From Punica granatum (lineage: Eukaryota; Streptophyta; Magnoliopsida; Myrtales; Lythraceae): DNA of 64,000 bases. Of the stretch, positions 55,121 through 64,000 are shown in pieces. Made by a program: the position numbers and the translations under genes. Every line of letters begins with the position of its first letter. Positions within the stretch are counted from its first letter, which is position 1. The notes under the pieces were generated by a model, which saw nothing but the letters and a program-made list of their open reading frames with translations, was not told the DNA's origin and did not search any database. The stretch covers positions 18,075,699-18,139,698 of the forward strand of contig NC_045127.1 of assembly GCF_007655135.1 (NCBI RefSeq), given 5' to 3'.

Positions 55121-55133
55121 AAAAAGGGGCAGT
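55121..55133 (+). other. Polypurine tract of the 21.4-kb element
   Basis: AAAAAGGGGCAGT lies directly before the right LTR and resembles the tract at 25883-25896. Confidence 0.75.
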
Positions 55134-58100
55134 TGTACACCCCCCATTTTGACTTGGGGGATGAAAAAGAGGTCATGTGAGCTAAAAGGAGAGGCAAGGT
55201 CAAAGGGATCAAAGTTGATCAAAGAGTCAATTCGGGGCCGATCAGAAGGTTAAGTGAAAAAGAGCTCAGAAATATGTAACAGAGCAAAGTGACAAACAAA
55301 GCAAGAAACAAAGAAAAAAATGACAAAAATTGACCTGGTCAAACTTGGTCAATAAAGGTCAAAGAAGTGTCAATGGTCAAACTTGGCCATCGAAAGAACT
55401 AACCATAAGTAACGATTGATCGGTACAAGACTTGTGGCATGCACTATTTCGATAATCGAAAACTGATCGAGTCCGACCAAGGGCGTTCAAAATGCCAATT
55501 AAAGAAGCGAAATCAGTCAAAGTCAAAATTGGTCAACACTGGTCAACTATTGACCAAAGGTCAACCTTATTAAGGCCAATCGAGCAATTCACTGATCGGG
55601 ATTCAGATCGATTTGAAATTTTTATGGTAGATAGGGCATGTTAAGAGATCCACTCAGGAGTTTCGCGGCCCCTGTAACTCATCATGGATCTCAAGATATG
55701 ATTTTTCAAATTTCCCAATTAAAGAATGTATGACAAAAAACAATGTTTGTCTGTACTCCGGGATTCGATAAAATTATCTAGCTTAACAGTAGCAATTCAG
55801 GTCAAAACTATTTTTCCCTCAAAACTCAACGGGTCAATGATGTTTGGGTACAAAAATCACCCTGAGAGCTTGTCGGAGTTGGGAGATAAAATTCCCGGAA
55901 TTCAGGGTGTCAAAAGGGCGAATCAGATACAACTCAATGGAGAACATTTTGAGTTCGATTTGGATGCAAATGGGGCAATTATTGAGGCCACAACGTGCGT
56001 AATCGAGTTAGAATCAATTTGATGAGTATCCTGCCCTGAGATTCCACTCGAGCCGAGAGAATGAGAATTCAAAAGGAATTATACGCGTAGCAGTCATAAA
56101 CAGTAGATAGACTCCAGATGTCAGGGGAAATAATTCTTCTAAAATCGCTCGAGTCGAATTTATGTGCAAGACCAACTCTTACAGACTCCTGACTTATCAA
56201 TCTAAGTACCTATGAAAAATTATTGGGGTGGTATGAAGAGAGTTTTGCCCAGAATCGCCAATTAATTTGGACTAGTTTAGAAACGACCCGTATCTAGGGA
56301 TGAATTATTTAGCACGTCTCCCAAAGTTGAAAGGGGCTGAAATTTTTATGACATGTGCCTAATATGTGAAACTTTCCGATGAAAATGTCATCTTGGGCGG
56401 GAAAAATTAGACATTTCCTTAAAATTCGCTCAAACCCTCTGCCCTAACTAAAATGCATAATAGACCTTAAATCCAAGTTCATTGCCCCTCTAATCTCCAT
56501 TAGCTCATCATATATAAGGGGAAACTCCCCATTTTGGAGCCAACCGCAGACATCATCTTAAGGATCTGATAACTTACCTTTCTTGAAGAAAAAAAACCCT
56601 ATTTTCTTCCCTTTCCACTTAAGAACAACAGCCCGTTCTCTTCCCCTTTCCTTCTTCCCCGTGGCCACCAAAGGCCAATCATGGCCAGCTCCGACGAGCC
56701 CCTCCACCCACGACCACCAACATATGCCCCTCTTCACCCCCTCTAGCCATGACAAGTGACCGTGCAGCCACTGTTGACCTCCATTTACCCCCATAGCCGT
56801 GGATCCGAGAACTCTTTGGAGAGCTATCTTGTCGTGTCTTCATTGAACAACTTCCTTCTTCCTTTCTTCTTTCTCTTTTACTTTGTTTGTGACTTAAAGG
56901 GGCTTGTTAGAGCTGTGAGGAGCAGCGACTGAGTTGAAGTCATGGCCATACCTCCCAAAAGGAGTCGAGAGCCCCTATCGCCTCCTCCTGGTACATTCGA
57001 GTTTTACCTCCTAAGAACACTTAGGAGAGGTATACTATTCGGCTTAGATGATTATTAGGAATCCTTTTCGATGTATGTTGATGATTTAAGATGTTGTTTG
57101 TTGACTCCTATGCTTGGCCGCCCTTCTAATGCATGAAATTGGGATTAAATGTGATTTGAACCTTAAAATCGGAGCTGGTTCGAGCAAGAACAAACCGTTA
57201 TGAATATGGACTTGACTCTGATGGACTTAATAGACAGTAAATCGAACTAGAAATCAACGAATGTGCATGAACTTGACTATGGGGGGTCTCGGCTCTTCCT
57301 CTCCCCATTTGGCCGAATGTAAACAATGTGTAGGGACAACTTGTGCGTTGATCTTCTTCGAACTAGCATTTTAATCATGTATAGGAGTCTATCGATTGAT
57401 CCCCGAGTTTACATGGTTGGTTTGGTTTGGGTAAAAATCATGATGTTCTCTAGTTGTTCTTGAGATTTTTACATATTTTAATGTGTTGGAATGGGTAAGC
57501 ATGAGAATTAAATGTTTCTCTTTTTGATATAGACATCATGAGATTGGATATGGTTTATGTATTTATTGAATCGGAAGCACACGAATCGGTTAAGCCACTT
57601 AAAGTAGGTTTAACGGACATAAAAAATGAAATGAGACCAGTTTGATGGTTAGATTACTTTAATGTGGTTCTATGAATTTACAATGAACCGGTTCAATTAT
57701 GTTGTGTGATATAGGCCCGAACCACTAGAATTCGAATGAGAGATATTAAATTTGAAAATGGGCCAATGCCCAAACCCAATTTCAAAAATAATTAAGTCAT
57801 CTTGAGCGAGACATGAATATCTTGTTGGAAATTGACTCATATCGACTTTTGAAGACCCTCACTGGATCGAATGGAGTCGTTTTGCTTCTAACCTAACTCG
57901 ACAACTTCTGATCTCAAACATGATAAATCCATCGAACTCATTGTGGGCCCGAAGCCCATTTTTAAACTTTATGGATCGATCCGTACCGGTCTCCAGCCCT
58001 TAAGGGATCCAAGCCAACGTCATTTTTCTAAAAATCGGATAGGTTCGATGAGCATGAGCAGAAAAAGAGTCACGACCAAGAGAATTCGAGAATTGAGTAA

Positions 58101-58844
58101 TGAGAATTCGCTTGAACATGTTGGGATTAAATAAATAAAATCATTTATATATATATATATATATATATAGGCTTTAGTAAGTTAGTGAACGTGGGCTCAT
58201 ATAAAAGCCCATTCCCATTAAACTTTATTGAACTTGATCATACATAGAAAACCAACATAAAAAGATGCATATAAGATAAATGAAAAATGGCCCAATAATT
58301 TTACAATAAATCGGTGGGCTTGGGCCTATGTAAGGTCCACCCCAAGTTGAATTGGACTATCACTCATGTTATAATGCATACATATAGATTTGGACCTATG
58401 AGAAAACCCATAGAACATTTGATCTATGATCCATGCATACATATATATCCAAACCCAAGTAGGGCCCATGATCTTTATATATAGATGCATGTTCAAAGTG
58501 AACCTAACTTGTTCGATTTCAATTAGGACCGTGCGAGATTGGTGAAAGCTTAATTAACTCGACTCAAATAATTAAAACACGGCAACCCCTAAACAAGTAG
58601 GAGCACTGAAAGGGCACCTGATTTTGGGATCATGTGTAATAGAAACCCCGAACCTATTCTTTGTTTAGTAGATCTTCACTTTAAAGACAGGTGGTAGAGT
58701 TGGGCTACAAATCCTTGTCTTTGGGCGACTAATCGGCCCGGGTTCCAACGACCTGGAATAGATAGTAGAAACTCCTTCACTTTGATTAATGCAGTCGGAG
58801 AGTGACCCAAGTTCCATTTTATGTGCGGATCCAACGTTCGCACA
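55134..58844 (+). repeat. Right LTR of the 21.4-kb element (3711 bp)
   Basis: It starts TGTACACCCCCC and ends ACGTTCGCACA. It is collinear with the left LTR but has many substitutions and small indels. It holds its own (AT)n run at 58145-58170 that the left copy lacks. The W-box-rich start (55150-55565) is retained. Confidence 0.92.
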
Positions 58845-58849
58845 ATATT

Positions 58850-60121
58850 AATAATGGGATACTCCTATTTATATATGTGTTTTAGTTAATAAAGTGGAAA
58901 TCGTAGAAGTCTTTAAAATTTCTAAATTTCATTTACATTTTAATTAAGAAGTGATTAATTACTTGTGAGAATAATATATTCAAAAAACGTTGCGGTTGGG
59001 ATTTTGCTTTTTGAGAATAGATGACTTTTCTTCTCGCACTCTCTAACTTTTATATGATTATATATATATTGGATGGTTGAATGATACTCCTATAAAATAA
59101 AATGAAATAAATAACTGTCAAATGTGACGAAGTAAATAATTTTGAAAATATAATAATGTACCAATTTAAATGAGTCTAATTAATCTTCAATTTAATTTTA
59201 TGAGTCAATTTTTTCAATTCTTAGTGAATAAAAATATATATGAGCCATAAACTACATGTAAAAATTGAATTTGCAAAAAACATAGTAATTAAAATTGACA
59301 GATAATTAACATGAAATTCATAATTCATAAGTTCTTTTGATTTGAACAACCGACATTAATTTTATAAAAGTCCTTTACTTAATTAAAATGTTAAGTAAAA
59401 ATTTAGTATTATAATTAAAACAGCCATAATATTTCTAAAGAATTTAGAAATAAAATTGTGAATACAGGTTTTCAAGACAAAATACATTAATAAAATGTTA
59501 AGTAAACACACAGCAAACGGGGATAATGAATAAGTAAATTTAATAAAAATATTATTGTAAATTTTTAGAAGTAATTTATTATTGTATTAAAGATGTAAAA
59601 CAAAAAAATCTCAGTGTCTTATATAATTACAATGTTAAAAATTAAAATTTATTTAAGAAATTAAAATGTTAATAACATTAATTTTTAATCAAAACAATTC
59701 TACATATATGATTTTACTAAACTTATTTATAAAATATATAACTTAATATTTTTGTAAATTTAATATCCCTCTGTTTAGCGTTAATTTGACAATTATCATT
59801 AATTCTACAAGTATATACGGAATAATATTTTTAACGATTCAATTAAATAATAAAATATTTAGATTTCTGTGAATAACTGTGCCCACAACTCGTTGGTGAA
59901 ATCTAGTTATATATATGTAGCATCTGCACATCGGAAGAATAAGAGAGCTTCCCAAGACAAATAATTAAAGCTAAATTGCTAAATTATATCCAAACAAAAC
60001 CAATCAAACAACTTCATCCAAAATTTGAGCCTGGACTCGAAATCAGTCTCAGGAAATGGGTTTCCAAATTGCAATTTCCTTTCCTTGGCCAAAAAAATAA
60101 AAATAAAAATAATTACACCAG
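58850..60121. other. Very AT-rich spacer
   Basis: No gene or repeat boundary seen. Runs of TATATA occur near 59060. The last ~100 bases before the C tract are presumably 3' flank of the B3 gene. Confidence 0.5.

Positions 60122-60159
<38 letters not shown>
60122..60159. repeat. 38-bp uninterrupted C tract
   Basis: A single run of 38 C residues, about 90 bases beyond the stop of the minus-strand B3 gene. In a B3 transcript that extended this far it would be a G run. Such tracts can form i-motif or quadruplex structures, but long homopolymers are also a common place for assembly and base-calling error. Confidence 0.8.
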
Positions 60160-60162
<3 letters not shown>

Positions 60163-60250
60163 TTCTTCTCGGTAAGACATTCATCGCCCTAATTGATAAA
60201 CTAAAAATGTCTACGAGAGAGAGATTATGAGAGAACAACTTCGACAGAAT

Positions 60251-60769
60251 TCAGTGAAATTTGGCCCCACACAAATTCACTTCTCTAGGCTGCCCTCGTT
60301 GAAGAACGGAGAAGTACAACTTCTGATCATAACGGCTCCAGAAGAGTCCTATCTCATCGCCGAGGCTGAGCCTCCGACGAAGCACGAAGTTCTCAATCCA
60401 ATGCCCGTTGAGAACAAAACACCCCGATGACTGCCAGTACCTTAACACCAGCGCATGGTAAGAGTCCGTGTCCCTATCCCACACGGTCACGCTCATCCCG
60501 TCCCTGCTCACGATCTTGCCGACCCACTCATCGCTCATGAGGGGAATAATGTGGTTCTTGACCTCATTTTTGGGGAGAAGCAGCCTCGACAGCCCTCCCA
60601 GGTCACTTGCTTGCAGCTTCTTCTTAATCTTCCACGGACACGAGTAGAGAACCAGATCAGTCGACACCTGATCATCTACATGGGAGCCTTGGCTGCACCA
60701 TCGAAGTGAAGCAATCTCTTGAACCTGTTCCATCTGCGACCCCTCCTTCTTTGCTGTCAGGTTCTTCAT
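60251..60769 (-). CDS. B3-domain transcription factor-like protein (single exon)
   Basis: The minus-strand frame ends with TGA at 60251-60253. The first ATG is at 60769 and gives 172 residues; the frame is open upstream to 60892, but there is no ATG there (TTG at 60865). Residues from about 39 to the end form one B3 fold: a start like DLVLYSCPWKIKKKLQASDL, then SRLLLPKNEVKNHIIP, VTVWDRDT, YWQSSGCFVLNGHW and LSLGDEIGLFW. B3 domains are plant-specific DNA-binding domains that act in the nucleus. The protein is short, with one domain and no other region, like the small B3 proteins of the At2g33720 type. A decayed paralogue is at 15402-16335. The gene looks intact, but expression is unknown, and a start further upstream through an extra exon cannot be excluded. 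Confidence 0.85.
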   Translation of the reverse strand: MKNLTAKKEGSQMEQVQEIASLRWCSQGSHVDDQVSTDLVLYSCPWKIKKKLQASDLGGLSRLLLPKNEVKNHIIPLMSDEWVGKIVSRDGMSVTVWDRDTDSYHALVLRYWQSSGCFVLNGHWIENFVLRRRLSLGDEIGLFWSRYDQKLYFSVLQRGQPREVNLCGAKFH

Positions 60770-60898
60770 CGAGTGCTTCCTGCTGGGTTTTTCCTCTTCG
60801 AAACCTGCAGGACGATTGCGCGGCAACGCGTTCTCTCTCAAATGCAAGCTTTCCTCAGGATCCAACCCCCTAGCCCTAGGGTTTGTGGACTACCCCAT

Positions 60899-60910
60899 GT
60901 ATATATAAAA
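60899..60910 (-). promoter_or_regulatory. Putative TATA box of the B3 gene
   Basis: On the minus strand TTTTATATATAC lies about 130 bases before the ATG at 60769. A 'aaaccctag' word, common in plant 5' leaders, lies between them (60876-60884). Position and orientation fit, but no transcript start is known. Confidence 0.5.
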
Positions 60911-62244
60911 TGTATAGACGTGGGGAATATCCAGATTATTATATATCAAAGAATTGCTCTTGAGCTATTTTGGATTAGGATCTAATCAGGATCTATCTTT
61001 TATTTTATTCATTCATCGATTCATTTATTTATCTATATTTATCTATATATTCTAATTAGCAAGTTCTTTTTTCTTTTTCTTTTTTTTTTGGGCCTGAATG
61101 AGCAACTTCTTTAAAAATTCTCTATCTTAACTATGATCTTAATTATATCCATCGCAAAAGATTACCAGTAAATTAAACTGCACTATTACTTTGTCAAAAA
61201 ACAAAGAAGTTAAATTAGTTTTTAAGCTTTGGAGGATCTTGGAGAGTAGATATCGAATCGTGTGTAGTACCCATAACCCTGCAAAGAACCATGCATGCAT
61301 ATAAAAATCACCGCCACAACAACTAGTCTTGACGCATGAATTAATTGTTTCCATCCTAGGAGTTCTATCTGAGATGTATTATCGTCCAAATTATTATCAA
61401 AGTGCTTTTGAAAGAATCTTGAATTATACCGACGCATATAGATACCTGTCTATGAACTATATGGAAACTGTTCTTACGGCTTTAAGCAAGATTTACGGAG
61501 GTTCTTGACGATGTTGGTTTTGGCTATGGTTGGCCAAAGGAATAATAATTGGGAGAAAATATTATTAGAAGAATGGGCAATATAAGGCTAGAAATTGGGG
61601 AATATCCGAAAATATAACATATATATATATATATATATATCATTTATCATATCCTATATCTCCGTGATTGAATATAAGAAATTATGTGTAATCAAGAATA
61701 TGAGAAATTATCTTTGAATTAGGAAATATCACAATTAAAACTAAAATTTTTGTTTATAAATAAGCAAAAAAAAATTATCTAGAGAATATAGTAATTGAAA
61801 AAAATTATCGCATGGTACGCATATATAGGTGAAGCTGTAGTATGTATATATCGATGAAGAAATCATGGGTTAATTTTTCATTTGTTCTTTTTCCAATATA
61901 TCCGAGGATAAATAGTGAGAAATCTTAATACAGATAAGTTCATAGAATTCTTTTTTTTTTTTGTTGGTGGAATTTCGGATCATATCTGTCTGTTTATCTC
62001 TATTGACTATATGAAAAAGAGTCCCTTTGGACGTCTGTGGCGCCTGAAGATTTCTTTTCCCAACTTTTTTTTTCTTCAAAATTATTTCAAAAGATATTTT
62101 GTGATCTTTCTTTTTTACCCTTCTGATAAATTCCCATTTTCTCAATTACGTTCTTCATTTGTTTTCTCTTGTCTTCTAATCTTCATCCTTATAATTTGTT
62201 AAATTCTTATCCTATTATGTGGTTATATTAGTTGATAAACCTTC
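60911..62244. other. AT-rich spacer
   Basis: 61010-61070 is TTTA/TCTA-rich, followed by 'ttagcaagttctttt', also seen at 15340-15398. A (TA)n run lies at about 61619-61640. Short frames (for example 61139-61437 minus, 61870-62202) are not recognisable. Confidence 0.5.
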
Positions 62245-62260
62245 GATATGCCTTATTTCC

Positions 62261-62422
62261 GAGAAAGGGGGTGTAGTGCAGTGACTAACACTCTCACCTG
62301 GTAACTTAGAGCTTTTAGGTTCGATTCTCATCAGTGGGACTATATATGCCCCTTTATTTAGATTTCATTCCCATTTCCTTGTACTAGGCCATGAGCCTCC
62401 TCTTGTAATCGAAAAAAAAGAA
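62261..62422 (+). mobile_element. tRNA-derived SINE with 16-bp target duplication
   Basis: The copy is flanked by a perfect 16-bp repeat, GATATGCCTTATTTCC (62245-62260 and 62423-62438). The head has GTGTAGTGCAGTGACTAAC (box A region) and AGGTTCGATTCTC (box B), the internal pol III promoter of tRNA-like SINEs. The tail is 'cttgtaatcg' plus an A-rich run. Long perfect duplications indicate a fairly recent insertion by LINE machinery. It has no coding capacity. Confidence 0.92.
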
Positions 62423-62438
62423 GATATGCCTTATTTCC

Positions 62439-63018
62439 ACATCCCACCCCCATGTGTTGAATGGTTTGTTTTCATATAATTATTATTAAATATTTCTAAT
62501 TATAAATTTACTAATTATGAAGAATATACAAGGTTATTCAAAGATATATATATATCTAATTCCGAATAATAACTTATAACACGCGTTAGACTAATTTTAA
62601 AAGGTTTGTGAATAATTGTTTAACTAATTATCTTGATCAATCTACATGGGACATTTCATTAGCCTCCATTATATTACACGAATTCATTTGGAGATCATCT
62701 CTATGGCAGATGTAAAATTGCCTTTAAATTCGATATAGGCAAAAAAAGTGGCATATAAAGACTATATATAAGACAAAATTTGGTGCAAAATAGGTAGTTA
62801 GAATTTCCATTAAAATATCCAAATTCATATATCAATTTCTATAAGCTAACATCTTTATTATTAATTATACTAAATCTCTTCTTTATGGGTTCAATGAAGG
62901 AAAAATTATCATAACACAAACTAATTATATACTTCAATATAATAAAAGTTAAAAAAAATACTAAAAAAAAGGTGGCTGAGGCTGGAAAAAAACAACCCTA
63001 GCCGCCACCTCCAGAGTT
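62439..63018. other. AT-rich spacer
   Basis: No gene or repeat structure supported. Confidence 0.5.
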
Positions 63019-63021
63019 TTA

Positions 63022-63331
63022 GAGTGTGTTTGGATTGAGAGTTGAGTTGAGTTGAGTTTTGATTTTAATTGATTTGTAATGATTGTATTGTTGAATTATG
63101 AAAAAAAGTGTGAAAAAGTAATAAATAATTGAGAGAAAATAATGATTAAGTAATGATTGTGTTGTTAAATTGTGAAAAAGTAATGAATAGTTGAGAGAAT
63201 TTAATATAAAAATTGAATTGAATGGTTAAAAATATTTAAAAAATAAAAAAGTAATGATTCTGATGTTGAATTGAAGATAAGTGAAGTTGAGTTGAGTTGA
63301 GTTAAACATTATTCCGAAAACAAACACACTC
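63022..63331. mobile_element. Tourist-like MITE (GAGTGTGTTTGG termini)
   Basis: 310 bp with inverted ends GAGTGTGTTTGG / GAGTGTGTTTGT and flanking TTA (63019-63021 and 63332-63334). The inside has two related blocks built on 'gtaatgattgt.ttgttgaa'. A diverged inverted copy is at 34951-35250. It abuts the next MITE directly. Confidence 0.85.
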
Positions 63332-63335
63332 TTAA

Positions 63336-63567
63336 TGGCTTGTTTGGTTTGTGGATACAATTTTAAAATCACAATTTTAACCTAATTCTACCCACAACAA
63401 AACAAAATAACTCATACAAAGTTAAAGAGTGGGCCCCATTTATACCACTTTTTTCCACAACAAAACAAAATAATTCATACAAAGTCAAACGGTGGACCCC
63501 ATTTATACCACTTTTTTTCAAAATCAAAATCTGATTTTAAAATTCTACTATGAAACCAAACGCAGCA
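63336..63567. mobile_element. Tourist-like MITE, second copy of the RCC1-intron element
   Basis: 232 bp with inverted ends TGGCTTGTTTGGTTT / TGCTGCGTTTGGTTT and flanking TAA (63333-63335 and 63568-63570). It is collinear with 10903-11134, including the two 'aaagt.aaa.ggtggRccccattta' blocks. Non-coding. Confidence 0.87.
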
Positions 63568-63570
63568 TAA

Positions 63571-64000
63571 ATTTCTTTCTGTGTGTACACTTGATACTTG
63601 GAAGTCCACTAGGTCCTAAATTCCAGCCAAGCCGTTGACGCAGTAAGGGATAAATCTCTTCCGGTCGTAAATTTTCTTCAATGATAAGACTCGCATACAA
63701 GGTTTACCTAAGGATAACGAATGCCGACTCCCCTAAAATTAATTGGTATTGATAAAAGGCTCATTTCAATTTGTGATCGATTTAAATAGCCTTTTTCTAT
63801 TTGCTATTTCTTTCAATGTGTACCACTTGATATTCGGAAGTCTACGAGGTCCAATTAATCTAGATTCATGCGAGGTCAACCTAATGAAAGATAAATGTAT
63901 CCTGATAGTAAAATTCATAATTTTTATATATAATTAATTTTGTCATTGGTTTCAGTTATACTCTACATTAATTATGATAATCAATAAAAAAAATTGATGA
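63571..64000. other. Right edge, nothing recognised
   Basis: It contains two related stretches ('tgtacacttgatacttggaagtccactaggtcc' type at about 63583-63617 and 63820-63853), a diverged direct repeat. No gene. Confidence 0.4.

Larger units (their letters stand above)
37406..58844 (+). mobile_element. 21.4-kb degenerate Tat/Ogre-like Ty3/gypsy retrotransposon
   Basis: Direct LTRs (37406-41049 and 55134-58844) are flanked by the duplication ATATT (37401-37405 and 58845-58849). A primer-binding site follows the left LTR and a purine tract precedes the right LTR. The interior holds, in order, an ORF before gag, gag, aspartic protease, RT, RNase H, a second RNase H and a stub of integrase. The ORF before gag, the second RNase H, the size and the LTR length are marks of the Tat lineage (Ogre type). 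The coding parts are full of stops and frameshifts, and the LTRs differ much more than those of the 12.6-kb element, so it is old and dead. Two nested insertions add about 3.9 kb. Confidence 0.92.

Noticed and set aside
60770..60865. Extending the B3 protein to a TTG at 60865
   Set aside because: No ATG exists in this frame before the stop at 60892; plant nuclear genes rarely start at TTG, so the ATG at 60769 was chosen.

Overview
The window is nuclear DNA of a flowering plant, almost certainly a eudicot. The evidence is a spliced plant RCC1-family gene, a plant-only B3 transcription factor gene, and plant-type mobile DNA: two very large Tat/Ogre-like LTR retrotransposons, Helitrons, hAT, Mutator-like and Tourist-like elements, and tRNA-derived SINEs. 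The species cannot be read from the sequence. Most of the 64 kb is repeat. I support two host genes that look intact: the RCC1 gene (10364-13550, +) and the single-exon B3 gene (60251-60769, -).

Layout. 1-10.3 kb: a TRIM-like terminal repeat at the left edge, a 4.4-kb long-TIR element with a perfect 10-bp target-site duplication (1966-6369), and several SINE copies. 10.3-13.9 kb: the RCC1 gene with five exons, a Tourist-like MITE in intron 2, a U12-type intron 3 with an odd acceptor, and a short upstream ORF. 14.0-16.9 kb: a long-TIR element and a decayed copy of the B3 gene. 16.9-29.5 kb: a 12.6-kb LTR element without coding capacity (LARD type), with 3.1- and 3.6-kb LTRs and ATGTG target duplications. 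29.5-37.4 kb: two Helitron-like elements, a ~370-bp tandem repeat split by a 1.8-kb non-autonomous hAT element that carries a captured fragment of a KUP/HAK-type potassium transporter gene, and MITEs. 37.4-58.8 kb: a 21.4-kb degenerate Tat/Ogre-like element (ATATT duplications) with remnants of ORF1, gag, protease, RT, RNase H, a second RNase H and the start of integrase, and two nested insertions. 58.8-64 kb: AT-rich spacer, a 38-bp C tract, the B3 gene, a SINE with a 16-bp target duplication, and two MITEs that abut each other.

How the parts relate. The non-coding 12.6-kb element and the coding 21.4-kb element share the end of the LTR, the type of primer-binding site, the leader and the 3' untranslated layout, so the former was probably copied by enzymes of a relative of the latter. 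The most unusual signal is in their 3' regions. Both carry, shortly before the polypurine tract, tandem repeats in which each unit can fold into a short hairpin. The stem sequence changes between repeat classes in a compensatory way (GAAC/GTTC versus GAGC/GCTC in one; GGGT/ACCC versus GGAC/GTCC in the other). I also flag a dense W-box (TTGAC) cluster at the start of the LTRs of the 21.4-kb element.
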